NCBI GenBank assembly: GCA_035048815.1 | Contig: JAUCBN010000012.1 | Location: forward strand, 12,133,001 to 12,197,000 | Reading direction: 5' to 3' | DNA length: 64,000 nt | Source of the DNA: Abelmoschus esculentus | Lineage: Eukaryota > Streptophyta > Magnoliopsida > Malvales > Malvaceae | In this document: piece by piece, positions 43,015 to 54,352 of the stretch | Position numbering within the stretch: position 1 is the first letter of the stretch | How the letters are laid out: each line of letters opens with the position of its first letter | Notes under the pieces: generated by a model | Database searches by the model: none | Told to the model about the DNA's origin: nothing | The model's input: only the letters and a program-made list of their open reading frames with translations | Translations under genes and position numbers: made by a program

Positions 43015-43706
43015 GTGATTTCATTTACTACTTTTGTCTATCTCCTTACTGCAATTGTTGTTTGCCATACATGTTGAGCATTGAGGAAAATGCTCGGTTT
43101 AAGTTTGGGGGTATTTTAAGTGCAGAAGCACTGTCGAGGCATTACCATAAAAAAGCGAGTAATTTTTTTCTGAAATTTTTTGTCATATTCTCTTTTCTTG
43201 AATTATTGTTTTTAATCTTGCACTGCTCTACATCAACTTTGCTTTAGTTTACTCCTTTAAGGCTATAGAAATCTTTCTCCTTACCATGGCCAAGTTTTGT
43301 TTTGAAGGGATAACCATAGGATACTTATGGAATAAAACTTAGAAGCTTGCTTTAGGGTTAGAAAACAAAGAAACACTTTTTGGACTTGCTTGATTTAGGA
43401 ATTCTTTTAATAAACTTAGGCGATAAGGACTTAAAACCCTTTGGAAAAATAACTAAAGGTGCCTATCACTGGCTCTAGTTTTTCTCTCCTTCATGCTAGA
43501 GGTGCCCGAAACTGACTCTAGTATGCCAAATAGGTGGTTAATAAGAAAAAAATAAAATAAAATAAAGAAAACACATATCTTGAGGTGCCTGAAATTGGCT
43601 CAAGACTTGTTGTTTTAAGGAGATAGATTTAATCCAAAATTCTATTTGTCTTGAACTTAGAGTTTATCTAAGAAAGCCTTGAATCAACCTTGTCCATAAA
43701 ATGCAC
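43015..43706 (+). other. R7 3' UTR, truncated
   Basis: Hairpin module 1 is GAGCATTGAGGAAAATGCTC at 43076-43095, followed by AAGTTTGGGGGTATTTT. The CTAGAGGTGCC / GGCTCTAG repeats follow. The UTR is cut at 43706, about 270 bases before the expected second module and LTR, by the first base of the R8 LTR. R7 therefore has no polypurine tract next to an LTR and no 3' LTR of its own here. Confidence 0.78.
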
Positions 43707-44197
43707 TGATGAGTGCCTAAAAGGTAGTTATTTACTACCCTTCTCATGGTACTTTAAGCATCTAATATACACCCACTTGAACCAAATTATTAACTCTTTG
43801 CTCAAATATTGGATATTCCGTTATCATCACTTACAAAGTCAATATTTATAGAGAATGCAGATATTATTACAGATTCTGTACATACAGGAATATCCAAGGC
43901 AGAAGAGACAGTGAAACAGTGTTGAGGCCGAGGCAGAAGACAAGGTCGCGGAGATTCCAGTGTGGTAGCACCAACAATGGAGGTGCATTGAAAGATAAAA
44001 ATATAAAGAACATTCTGGAAGATACAATGCATCAATTGGACCAGGCTAGCGCGCAAAAAGCCCAAGTAAGAGACCAAGCGGGAAAACCATTCTAGAAGGT
44101 GGCAAACTTGAAAATATCAGATTCCTTGAAGAAGACTTATTCCCTACTCCAAGTTGAAGTCTATTTAGGAAATGTTTACCCTAGGTTAAGAAAATAA
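43707..44197 (+). mobile_element. R8 5' LTR (family C), left part
   Basis: TGATGAGTGCCTAAAAGGTAG... is collinear with 36328-36815. It breaks near 44197 where Tekay-like LTR sequence of R9 begins. The LTR resumes at 51599-52131. About 330 bases of LTR between the two parts are missing. Confidence 0.85.
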
Positions 44198-44200
44198 CTA

Positions 44201-45080
44201 AATATGTTTCAAAATTAAAAGAAAATAATTTGGATTTTATAATGATTTTTAATTATGCTTAATTATGCATAAATGACCAATTTGTAATTTTTTGAAAATT
44301 GGGGGACTTAATTTGGATTTTCAGAAATTATGTTATTTTAGTGACTAAATTGAAAAGCAAGCTAAACTTAGAATCCTTAGAGGGTCATAAACCCATTTCT
44401 AATTTTTAATAATGATTTATTCATCAAAAAGTGTTTTTAATGACTTTAATTGGATTTTTAATTATTTTTCTCAAAAACCACTTTTCTCTCATTTTCTCTC
44501 TACTTTCTCTTCATCTTTTCTCTTCAATTCCTTGCTAATTTTTGCATCTTTTTCCACAAAGATTACACCACTTGCATCATCTTTCCATCCTTTACAAAAC
44601 CTAAGCATCAATTTCATCAAATCTACATCAAATTGCAAGGAATCAAGAAGGGGAAAATTACATATTTTTGGTGAATAGATCTTGAAGGTAATTTTCTGGA
44701 TTTTTATTCTTTTCTAAGGTTCTTTATTGAAATTCCCAAGTATTAGCTTGCTAATCTTTGAATAAAAACTTGATTCTATGTTTTTAATGTTAGATCTAGT
44801 GATTTTATGATGTTTTTGTAAAATCTTTTTGGATCTCATTTAATGCTGGAAATTAGATGAATTCAGTCATGTTTTTATGTTGATTTAATGATTAATTGAG
44901 TCTTCTTTTGATAGAACATTAATTTAATCCCAGAATAATGCAATCGGTGTAATTTTAAGGTGCTTTTCGGTTGTTTTATGGGCTGTTTTAGATGCTTAAA
45001 TGTTGCTGGAGGTATAAGGATGGTTTGGATGTGTTTTTGGATCATAATTGAGGTGCATTAGATGTTAGATTCGTTAGGTT
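44201..45080 (+). mobile_element. R9 5' LTR remnant (Tekay-like)
   Basis: This is nearly identical to 47451-48330 of the 3' LTR at 47295-50740. It lacks the first 156 bases of the LTR and everything after position 48330-equivalent, so both ends are deleted. The open frame at 44412-44678 has a sister in the other LTR (47661-47927) and is LTR sequence. Confidence 0.88.
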
Positions 45081-45800
45081 GTGGTAGGAGTTGGGAAAAA
45101 ACATATGTTTTCGACTAAACTGGTTTGGATTATGTTTGAATCATATGTAAATGTTTATCATGCTGATAAGGTAAGTGAGTATCAATTTTCTTTGGGTTAT
45201 TAGTAGTAGTAAAGGTACAAAGGATGAAGTCGAAAAGAATCATCATAAGTTTGGTAGTAACTTCTATGGATGGTATGGAGTTTTCTTATGAGGGTTGTTG
45301 GATTAATCGTTTGTTTGAGTACGGTTTTCTTGGGTTTCTAAGTCCCTTTGGAAAGGTGTGTGAATGGTGTATCTATAATATGTTAGGATTTGAGAGTTTT
45401 TAAGACCGACATAGGTTGTCGTTTGGATGTTGGGTTTTATCATTCATAGGTAAATGGGTGATATGTTGTGACGTTGTGATATGGTTAATACGACTCATAA
45501 TGAAGTTGTTGGTGGTGATGGAGCTTGCTTAAGACAATGTTGACAGTTTTGTGCAAAGTTAGTCTGAAGTTTGTTGTGTGGAGTGAAGGTTGGTGAAAGA
45601 CTTAGTTGGTTACCTGGTATGTGGGAGGATGTCAAAATTAAGGTTGGTTCGATGGTGATGATATGGAAACCGTTGCGGTTATCAAGAGTTGGTTACCAAC
45701 CTTATGGGGTTTTCTTTTGAGTTATGTTTTCTATAGAGGTTGAGATGGTGTGGTGGTTTGTGCATTGTTGCTTTGGTGTGGGGAAAGAATTTGTTGGTTG
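45081..45800 (+). other. R9 internal non-coding sequence
   Basis: No gag, protease or RT motif is readable. The sequence is collinear on the opposite strand with about 60620-61350 of R12, for example GAAACCGTTGCGGTTATCAAGAG (45667) against its inverted form at 60717-60740. Both copies therefore carry the same non-coding filler or heavily decayed pol in this place. Confidence 0.65.
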
Positions 45801-46545
45801 TTCAAATAGGGTAAATGCAGGTTGTCTATTGCATACCATCCGGGGAAAGCTAAGGTGATGGCTGAATCTTTGAGCCGTAAGACGGCAGTTGAGTTGAGAG
45901 TGATGTTTGCTAAGTTGAGTATTTCAAAGGAAGGTGGTTGAGTGGTGGAGTTGTAAGTAAAGCCTATCTTGGTTGAGATGATAAGGTGAAACAGCTAGAG
46001 GATGAGACGTTGGTACCTTTTGTGGAGGATAGGGATAAGGATAGACCGACCGAGTATCGTTTTGATGAGGAGGAGATGTTGTGGTTTAGGGGTCAGATTG
46101 TGGTGTCGGATGAGGTTGAGTTGAGGTAAGCTATTTTAGCGGGAGCACATACTAGTCCGTTTGCTATGCATCCGGGTAGTGTGAAGATGTATAGAGATCT
46201 CAAAAGTGTGTACTTTTGGGTTGGTTTAAAGGAAGATGTGACGAAGTCCAAGAAGTATTCTATATGGGTGATTATTGACAGGTTTACGAAGTGTGCATAT
46301 TTTCTTGTTGTGCATACGACGTACTCCATGGATAAGTTGGCGGATTTTTATGTTTCTGAGGTGGTAAGGTTGCATGGGGTGCCTAAGTCGATCATATCGG
46401 ATAGAGATCCGCGATTTACTTCTAAGTTTTGGAGGAGTTTGTAGGTTACTTTAGGTACGAGGCTTAGCTTTAGTATAGCTTATCATCCACAGACGGATGG
46501 ACAGTCTAAGCGTGTTATTCAGACTTTGGAAGATATGTTGAGGGG
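45801..46545 (+). pseudogene. pol: R9 end of RNase H and deleted integrase
   Basis: It reads through YHPGKAKVMAESLSRKTAVELRVM (end of RNase H, about 45830-45900) into the integrase N-terminus MHPGSVKMYRDLKSVYFWVGLKEDV. It then passes directly to IWVIIDRFTKCAYFL. The CxxC half of the zinc finger and the stretch with the first catalytic Asp are missing. The second Asp is kept (SDRDPRF, codon 46400-46402). At the D-35-E position the codon 46508-46510 encodes Lys, not Glu. A stop lies at 46442-46444. Three independent defects make this integrase inactive. Confidence 0.85.
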
Positions 46546-47322
46546 TTGTGTCATCGAGTTTCAAGTTCTTGGGAGAAACAGTTGTCTTTAGTGGAGTTTG
46601 TATATAACAGTAGTTTTCAGACGAGTATACAGATGGCACCGTTTGAGGCGTTATATGGGCGTAAGTGTCGTACACCTTTGTGTTGGAAGGAAGTTGGACA
46701 AAAGTATGTTTCTTTGCCTCAAGTGTTGAAGGATACGGATGAGAAAGTTAAGTTGATATGTACTAAACTTAAGGAAGCTTCGAATAGGCAGAAATCCTAT
46801 GCCGATTTGAAACGTAGGGAGATAGAGTATGATGTTGGGGACAAAGTGTTTCTTAAGGTTTCTCCATGGAAGAAGGTGATGAGGTTTGGACGTAAGGGTA
46901 AGTTGAGTCCTCGTTTTATTGGACCATATGAGGTGTTGGAGCGTGTTGGTCCTGTTGCTTATAGGTTGAGGTTACCGGAGGAGTTGAGTAAGATGCATGA
47001 TGTTTTTCATGTATCAATGCTTCGTAGATATAGATCGGATCCTTCTCATGTTGTTCCAGTTGAGGAGATCAAGTTAAGAGAGGATATGAGTTATGAGGAA
47101 GAACCGGTGAGGATTTTGGATGTGAATACAAAGGTTCTTCGAGGGAAGACCATAGATTTGGTTAAAGTGCTTTGGAAACACCGAGGTGTTGAAGAAGCAA
47201 CTTGGGAGACAAGGAAAAGCATGGAGGAGCAGTTTCCTCACTTGTTTACTTTAGGTAAATTTCGAGGACGAAATTTTCTTAAGAGGGGGAGAGGTGTAAC
47301 ATCCCGTTTTTGGGGTTATTAG
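46546..47322 (+). pseudogene. pol: R9 integrase C-terminus with chromodomain
   Basis: This 258-codon open frame holds SWEKQLSLVEFVYNSS, the FEALYGRKCRTPLCW block, a GPY motif (FIGPYEVLERVGPVAYRLRLP), SKMHDVFHVSMLR and a C-terminal chromodomain-like block. The last reads EPVRILDVNTK, VKVLWKHRGVEEATWE and FPHLF. In chromoviruses this domain steers integration toward methylated histone H3. The frame starts after a shift relative to the upstream integrase and runs 28 bases into the 3' LTR. The ATG given is only the first Met of the open frame; the protein is really the tail of pol. Confidence 0.87.
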
Positions 47323-48840
47323 TTTAGGCTTAGAGGAATTCGATTCGGGTTGAATCGGGTTCTCCGGTTCATTAATTCCAAGAAAAATAAAATAAGGATA
47401 TTTTTAATTAAGAAAAATAATAATTTGGAAGGTGGTTTGAAATATTAAAAATATGTTTCAAAATTAAAAGAAAATAATTTGGATTTTATAATGATTTTTA
47501 ATTATGTTTAATTATGCATAAATGACCAATTTGTAATTTTTGGAAAATTGGCGGACTTAATTTGGATTTTCGGAAATTATGTTATTTTAGTGACTAAATT
47601 GAAAAGCAAGATAAACTTAGAATCCTTAGAGGACCATAAACCCATTTCTAATTTTTAATAATGATTTATTCACCAAAAAGTGTTTTTAATGACTTTAATT
47701 GGATTTTTAATCATTTTTCTCAAAAACCACTTTTCTCTCATTTTCTCTCCACTTTCTCTTTATCTTTTCTCTTCAATTCCTTGCTGATTTATGCATCTTT
47801 TTCCACAAAGATTACATCACTTGCATCATCTTTCCATCCTTTACAAAACCTAAGCATCAATTTCATCAAATCTACCTCAAATTGCAAGGAATCAAGAAGG
47901 GAAAAATTACATATTTTTGGTGAATAGATCTTGAAGGTAATTTTCTGGATTTTTATTCTTTTCTAAGGTTCTTTATTGAAATTCCACAAGTATTAGCTTG
48001 CTAATCTTTGAATAAAAACTTGATTCTATGTTTTTAATGTTAGATCTAGTGATTTTGTGATGTTTTTGTGAAATCTTTTTGGATCTCATTTAATGCTGGA
48101 AATTAGATGAATTCAATCATGTTTTTATGTTGATTTAATGATTAATTGAGTCTTCTATTGATAGAACATTAATTTAATCCCGGAATAATGCAATCGGTGT
48201 AGTTTTAAGGTGCTTTTCGGTTGTTTTATGGGCTGTTTTAGATGCTTAAATGTTGCTGGAGGTATAAGAATGGTTTGGATGTGTTTTTGGATCATAATTG
48301 AGGTGCATTAGATGTTAGATTCGTTAGGTTTTGGGCTGATGTTGTTCGGATGCGTTTCGGCTTAGTTTTCGGTCTTTTCGACTAAGTTTTTGGTAGTTTC
48401 ATGGTGATCGGATATGGCTGTTGGTTTGAGCATGTTATGATGTGAGAATACTATGTTTTTAATGTTGTAGAAGAGGTACAAGAAGAAGCTTGATTGCTGG
48501 TACATTGGTGCGATCATCGGATAGCGGCGAAAGCTCGTTTCGCTTGTTGATGAGTGTTTTCGGACTTAAAGCGAATCGCGTTTGGTACGGTTCAGTTTGG
48601 GGGACTATGGAAGAGTGTGAAAACCTTCCATAGTTCAAGAGTAAGTAAAGTAATTGTTTTTGATAAACCGGTATAAGTTTCGGCTATATTTGATAAAGGC
48701 ATTATGTTGATAATGCATGAGATTTATGGAAATGCATGAGCATGATTTGAAATGGTGCATACATGAGAATTACTTGCTGAAATGCATAGCTTATTTAGCA
48801 TCCATGATTATGAAAAATTATGAGAAATGATTTGGGATAC

Positions 48841-49050
48841 AATATGGTTATTTGCCTATTATATGATGGTGCCTTTGGGCATGGCTTTTGGTTCATTTGT
48901 TGAACATATTATGCATGCATTATGAGCAGCAAGTTATATGATTTGAAATACAATATGGTTAATTGCCTTATACACGATGGTGCCTTTGGGCATGGCTTTG
49001 TTTCATTTGTTGAACATATTATGCATGCATTATGAGCAACAAGTTATCAT
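48841..49050 (+). repeat. Direct duplication of about 120 bases in R9 LTR
   Basis: ATATGGTTATTTGCCTATTATATGATGGTGCCTTTGGGCATGG at 48842 is repeated at about 48954 as ATATGGTTAATTGCCTTATACACGATGGTGCCTTTGGGCATGG. Both end in GAACATATTATGCATGCATTATGAGCA. R12 has the matching pair near 57545-57735. Confidence 0.8.
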
Positions 49051-49164
49051 GCATATTTGATTATGATATTGGCTTAGTGACACTAACTTTAGATTCGAAT
49101 ACGAATGACATGTCATTAGGATTGTCTAAGTGCACTATAAACAAAATTGAGAATACAGAATATT

Positions 49165-49410
49165 GCCTACACGTAAACAAGGGTGACTTTGTGTCCAACC
49201 GTGCGTGGTATAGCCGCCTACACGTAAACAAGGGTGACTTTGTGTCCAACCGTGCGTGGTAGAGCTTGCCTATATGTAAACAAGGGTGACTTTGTGTCCA
49301 ATCGTGCATATAGTTGACCCATATGTAAACTAGGGTGACTTTGTGTCCAATCGTGCGTAGTGGGGGATAACATGTATACAAGGGTGACTAAGTGTCCGAC
49401 CGATTCATGT
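49165..49410 (+). repeat. Tandem repeat, about 51 bases x 4-5, in R9 LTR
   Basis: Units start at 49165, 49216, 49268 and about 49317, with a shorter one at about 49368. Each has CCTACACGTAAACAAGGG, then TGACTTTGTGTCCAACCG, then TGCGTGGTA. The first two are nearly identical and later ones diverge. The short frames through the array are repeat artefacts. Confidence 0.88.
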
Positions 49411-50740
49411 TGAGACCAAGAGTCTCCGGTTATGAGAAAATGGATCCGTGTATTCGATGAACTCAAGGTTCACATTAAGTGGTCACTAGAAAGCCAATAT
49501 ACATACATGAATTTGAAATGGACATTGTACATCATTTATAAATTGTTTTGATAAGATTATGTGAACTCAAGGATGCATATGATTTAAAGAACATGAGCAT
49601 AAAATGATAGCATGCATGATTTAACAATGTATTACAAACTATAGTTTCATCATGATTTTAAATAGATGCATTGATGATTTGTGTAGAGCTTCCTCACTAA
49701 GCATGTTTGCTTAAGCTCTCTTTTCATCCATGTAGAGAAATAAAGGCACTTGGAGCTTCGTTCGAGGCAAGGAAACCAAGGGGAAGAATCACTTTGAATT
49801 TGGTATGTGTTGGGAAAACAAATTGGGCAAGGCAATGTGTAACCCAACCTATGTGAGGAGTGTGTACTTAGGTTTTAGTTTATGTTGTAATAAGACCATT
49901 ATTGTTTGATTGTTAATTGTTTAACTTTGGAATTGTTTGGATTGTTGAAGCATGTACTAGCATGATTGATATGTTGTTAATCATTTCCTAGGAGCATGAC
50001 TATAGTTTGATTGATGTCCGTGTCGTTGTTGATTATGTGCCATATGTTACTAAATATGCCTAGGATTGATGCATTTAGTGGATCTAATTAATGGTTGAGT
50101 ATGGAGTATTTGGAATGCACTTAGTGTAATGAAACTTTTGGTTCCAGACCCAAAGTTTCGAAACCTTTGATCACCAAGAATTGAAAGTTGCTAGAAATTA
50201 AACTTTAGTCCCAGATATCTTCCTTTGTTCGATTAAGGTGCTTACCGATGTTATTTTAAGCTGAAATTTTGCATGAAAGTATAAAGTTGATTTAATTTTA
50301 AGATGGTAATCCTAATTTGGATAAAGTCCTTGTACTTTTGAAGATTTACATTTTGGTCCCTAAATTAGAAGAACATGTAATTGATGATGTTAGAATGATC
50401 CGTTTGAGTTGAAATTTGCTGTGAGGAACTCTTGTATGTTTAATTGAACTTTGATGAAGAGAATTTATATTTGGTTAATAGGATTTAAAAGTTTTACGTT
50501 TTAGTCCTTAATCTATGTTAGTGTTTAATCGGATGGTTGTTTTTAATTAATGTGTTACCGACAATGCTTTGTATGAGACATTGTCACGTAGGAATAAGAT
50601 TGTGCATCTAGTAAGATAAAACAAAGAAATAAAGTAGTTTTAGGGTTGTTTATCGAATCGAACGTTCGCGGGTTTGGTTTGATATTCCCCGTGTAACCCG
50701 TTAGTGTCGGTTCCGTCTAGGCCGGACTAAGGGGGTTACA

Positions 50741-51598
50741 TTTTGTGCTTATATTATATTATGATATATTCTGTGTGCATCTCTGAAATATTATCTGTAC
50801 ACTGCTTGATTTGATATTTGAGATTGTTATCTGTTTATACATGTTATCATCATGCATGGCATATGCATCCTGTTTTTAAACCAAACTTCTGATTTTCGGA
50901 ACGAAAGAGTTCTGATTTATGATTTTGCAAATCATATCGTATTTTGACATCGAAAATATTTTATGGATTTAATATCAGTAATGTGAGGGAAACCTCCACT
51001 CTAGCGAGGATAATCCTCCACTCTGTATAATTTCTGATATCGGGCCCTCTGATTTTCTAGCATACACCATTCATCATAGCATCATGCTTCAGTTTTTCTG
51101 AACATAGAAATATTTTCAGAAACTTTTTAGGAATATAAAATATGTTTTGTTTATGACTGTTTGTACTTTAGAGACACACTAAACTCTTTAACTTACACCC
51201 CTTTAGTTAGTTTTTCAGATTCTCAGACCAGTTTAGGCGAATCGGTACTTGAAGCATCTCACACATTATTCAAATATATTATTATTCAGTATGATTTTGT
51301 AATTATTTCAGTAATTATTTCAGTCTTAATGCTTTTATCTGTTATGAAACGTTTAATACTTTTTGAACTTATAAGTGGCATATTTTTCTGAATCTGTTTT
51401 CGGATATTATAAAGGTTATTGAGACATTGTTTTAAGCAATTGATTTGGTAAAATCGAAATCCCTAATCTGTTTTCCCAATTTGTTAAAGTAGCCCTAATT
51501 TTAAAATTATTTAACCTAATACATACTTGAGGGGAAAGTTTTTGTAACTTGACTCCTAAGTTTCGATCTAAGAAATTAGGTCGGAATTGGGGGTTACA
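50741..51598 (+). mobile_element. R10: 3' end of another chromovirus-type LTR
   Basis: This sequence is not related to the R9 LTR by eye but ends AATTGGGGGTTACA at 51598, the same type of terminus. It contains a small local repeat (CCTCCACTCTAGCGAGGATAATCCTCCACTCTG, 50994-51025). It most likely is the right remnant of an element into which R9 inserted, with its left part lost. The family is not certain. Confidence 0.55.
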
Positions 51599-52131
51599 TT
51601 AAGTGTTTCACCAGCTAAAAGAAATGTTGGATTGGTTGATGGTTATCGTTGATTTACGCCGAGAGGTATCGTCAAGGACTGGTCATCAACAACACTCTGA
51701 CTCAGAGATGAAATGAGTCACTTATGGACACTTTGCTAAACTTTGATGCTTCTGCCCAAGAGCAAGAGATTGTCGCGGTAGAGGAACACTAATGTTGCCG
51801 AGGCGGTATCTGCAGTACTATCGAAGCAATATTGTGTGATTGTATTGGACAAGAACAAGATCCATTGAATCCACTAATTGACGCAACTAGATCCTACCCA
51901 CTTTCTCTATATCATCTTCAACCTTTTATTTTATGTTTTGTTATTTAATTATTTATTTAGTTAAACAAATCAACTTATTTGTGTTTTTACTTTCTTTTTA
52001 GGAACAAGGGAACAAGAGGAAACATATTAAGTATACCAATCCCTGTGGAGACGATACACGATATACTTATCATTTTATTACTTGACGACGTGTACACTTG
52101 CACTCAAATTGCGCTTATACCATACGCATCA
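51599..52131 (+). mobile_element. R8 5' LTR (family C), right part
   Basis: TTAAGTGTTTCACCAGCTAAAAG onward is collinear with 37138-37670 and ends CATACGCATCA at 52131, followed by a primer-binding site. With 43707-44197 it makes an LTR lacking about 330 central bases. Confidence 0.87.
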
Positions 52132-52137
52132 AGTTTT

Positions 52138-52154
52138 TGGCGCCGTTGCCGGGG
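52138..52154 (+). other. R8 primer-binding site (tRNA-Asp, perfect)
   Basis: TGGCGCCGTTGCCGGGG exactly complements the plant tRNA-Asp 3' end. Confidence 0.92.
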
Positions 52155-52272
52155 ATTGACAACTAAATTTTGTTTTCTTTATTTTCTTACTCTTTAACTA
52201 TTCTTTATCTAACTTTAACTCTAATTATTTATTTATTTATTTAGTTCTTATTAACTTTTATTTATTTGGTTT

Positions 52273-52949
52273 ATGACCAGGGCAAATCCGAGTGGTCCGT
52301 TATACGAGTTGGATCATGAGATTGAACGTACAAGACATCATCTGAGGCGTAATCTGTTTCAAGCCATGAATGATCCACCACGAGGACAAATTTCACCTGT
52401 TGTTAATAATGTACTACCACCAGCAATGCTGCAGCAACTAATGTCGCAGCTATTGCCGAGGCAGCCCACTGTTAGAGACTATCTGGTGAAGGATCTAAAC
52501 GGACTCAACCCTGACATAGTCACCCCAAAAATTGAAGCAACTCACTTTGAGCTCAAACCAGTGATGTTCAACATGTTGAACATAATTGGACAGTTTAGTG
52601 GGTCTGCTACCGAAGATGCAAGGCAGTATCTTAAATCCTTCATGGAAGTGTGCAACTCTTTCAAGATTCAAGGAGTCCATGAAGATATTCTACGATTAAA
52701 ATTGTTCCCCTATTCACTAAGGATAGGGCGAAGACTTGGTTGAATGGTATCCCAGCAGGATACATAGGACCTTGGGAGGAACTTTGCCGAGAATTCATTG
52801 CGAGGTTTAGTCCGACAAATCTCTATGACCGCATTCGTAATGAAATCATATTATTCCGGCAAGATGAAGATGAACCGATGTATAAGGCATGTGAACATTA
52901 CAAAGAACTATTAAACAAATGCCCACTACATGTTTTTGAGTGCAAGTGA
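52273..52949 (+). pseudogene. gag: R8 gag, truncated
   Basis: Gag starts at ATG 52273 (MTRANPSGPLYELDHEI). It is close to R7 gag (NDPPRGQ, LPRQPTVRDYLVKDLNGLN, FELKPVMFNMLN, SFKIQGVHEDILRLKLFPYSLR). One base is lost in the AAGGGATAGG run near 52721, shifting the frame to 52740 onward (EELCREFIARFSPTNLYDRI, EHYKELLNKCPLH). It ends at about 52935 in a scrambled junction before a minus-strand LTR. The zinc knuckle and later regions are absent. Confidence 0.87.
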
Positions 52950-52983
52950 ATGAAATCACATTATTAAACAAATCCTTGTAGAC
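52935..52983. other. Filler sequence at R8/R11 junction
   Basis: These 49 bases between R8 gag and the R11 LTR are built of short pieces found nearby. GAGTGCAAGTG matches the LTR at 53009, AATGAAATCACATTATT matches gag at 52839 and ATTAAACAAAT matches 52909. This looks like templated repair of a break. Confidence 0.65.
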
Positions 52984-54352
52984 TGATAGGCATGGTATAA
53001 GCGCTATTTGAGTGCAAGTGTACACGTCGTCAAGTAGTAAAATGATAAGTATATCGTGTATCGTCTCCACAGAGATTAGTATACTTAATATGTTTCCTCT
53101 TGTTCCCTTACTCCTGAAAAGAAAGTAAAAACACAAATTAGTTGATTTGTTTTATCTAACTAAATAATTAAATAACAAAACATAAAATAAAGGGTTGAAG
53201 ACAATATAGAGAAAACAGGTAGGATCCAGTTGCGTCAATTAGTGGATTCAATTGATCTTCTTCTTGTCCAATGCAATCACACAACACTGCTTTGACAGTA
53301 CTGCAGCTACCACCTTGGCAACATTGGTGGTCCTCTATTGTGGCAATCTCTTGCTCTTGGACAGAGGTATCAAAGTTCAGCAAAGTGTCCGTAAGTGACT
53401 CCACTCATCTCTGAGTCAAAGTGTTGTTGATGACCAGTCCTTGGCGATACGTCTCGGCGTAAATCAAAGATAACCAACAACCAATCCAACACATCCTTTA
53501 GCTGCTGAAACTCTTAACCTACCCCTTAGTGCCTCCACAAAAGTATAGGTCGAGTTAGTTTTAACAACACCGTACTTATCCCTTTCGTGAATCTACACCT
53601 CTTGATGCTAGATAAATAGATTACTTGCAAACTTCCCTCTCAGGATTGAATTCAAGAACAAAGAATGGCAATAGGATAAGCAAACTTTGATTTATTATTG
53701 CATAAGAACAAAGATACATGAATCAATCTCCTCTCACTAATATCAACAACCTTCACCTATCCCTAATAAGTTTAGAACATATTGTCATTAAGTACAATTC
53801 TTATGGAGAAGGGTCAGCTTAAAGGGTCTCCTCTCACTAACATTGTGGCCGGCTAGGGTATTTATAATCTTAACCTAGGGCAAACCTTTCCTAAATAGAC
53901 TTCAACTTTGAGTAGGGAACAAGTCTTCTTCAAGGAATATGATATTTCCAAGTTTGCCGCCTTCTAGAAGGGTTTTCCCGCTTCGTCTTTGAATTGGGCT
54001 TTTAGTGCGCTAGCCTGGTCCAATTGGTGCGCTGTATCTTCTAGAATATTCTCTATATTTTTATCTTTCGTTGCGCCTCTATTGTTGGTGCTGCCACACT
54101 GGATTCTACCGCGGCATGTCTTCTGCCTCAGTCGCTACACTGCTTTACTACCGCTTCTGCTCTGGATATTCCTGCATATACAGAAATTATAATAATATCT
54201 GCATTATCTATAAATGTTAACTTTGTAAGTGATGATAATGGAATATTCAATATTTGAGCAAAGAGTTCATAATTCGGTTCAAGTTGGTGTATAATAGATT
54301 CATAAAGTACCATGGGAAGGGTAGTAAATAACTGTCTTTTAGGCACTCATCA
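52984..54352 (-). mobile_element. R11 3' LTR (family C)
   Basis: On the plus strand it runs from TGATAGGCATGGTATAAGCGC to AGGCACTCATCA, the inverted form of the family C LTR, 1369 bases. It holds an extra local segment near 53520-53550 (CCCCTTAGTGCCTCC). It is followed on the right by the inverted polypurine tract, so it is a 3' LTR. Confidence 0.88.

Larger units (their letters stand above)
47295..50740 (+). mobile_element. R9 3' LTR (Tekay-like), full length 3446 bases
   Basis: It starts TGTAACATCCCGTTTTTGGGG and ends GGCCGGACTAAGGGGGTTACA, inverted-repeat termini typical of Del/Tekay-type LTRs. It is preceded by the purine-rich AAGAGGGGGAGAGG. It contains a tandem array of about 51 bases at 49165-49410 and one TTTCGAAA palindrome at 50156-50163. 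A GCATTATGAGCARCAAGTTAT block is duplicated at about 48912-48935 and 49027-49048. The minus-oriented homologue is 55766-59131. Confidence 0.92.

Noticed and set aside
44412..44678. 88-codon frame, repeated at 47661-47927, as a conserved protein
   Set aside because: The two copies are in the two LTRs of R9 and are alike only because the LTRs are duplicates.
49165..49410. CRISPR-like regular repeats
   Set aside because: Units are contiguous tandem copies of about 51 bases without unique spacers, inside a plant LTR.
53168..53404. Minus frame of 78 codons and similar frames in LTRs (for example 13990-14268)
   Set aside because: They fall in LTR sequence shared by several copies where the frame is not conserved.
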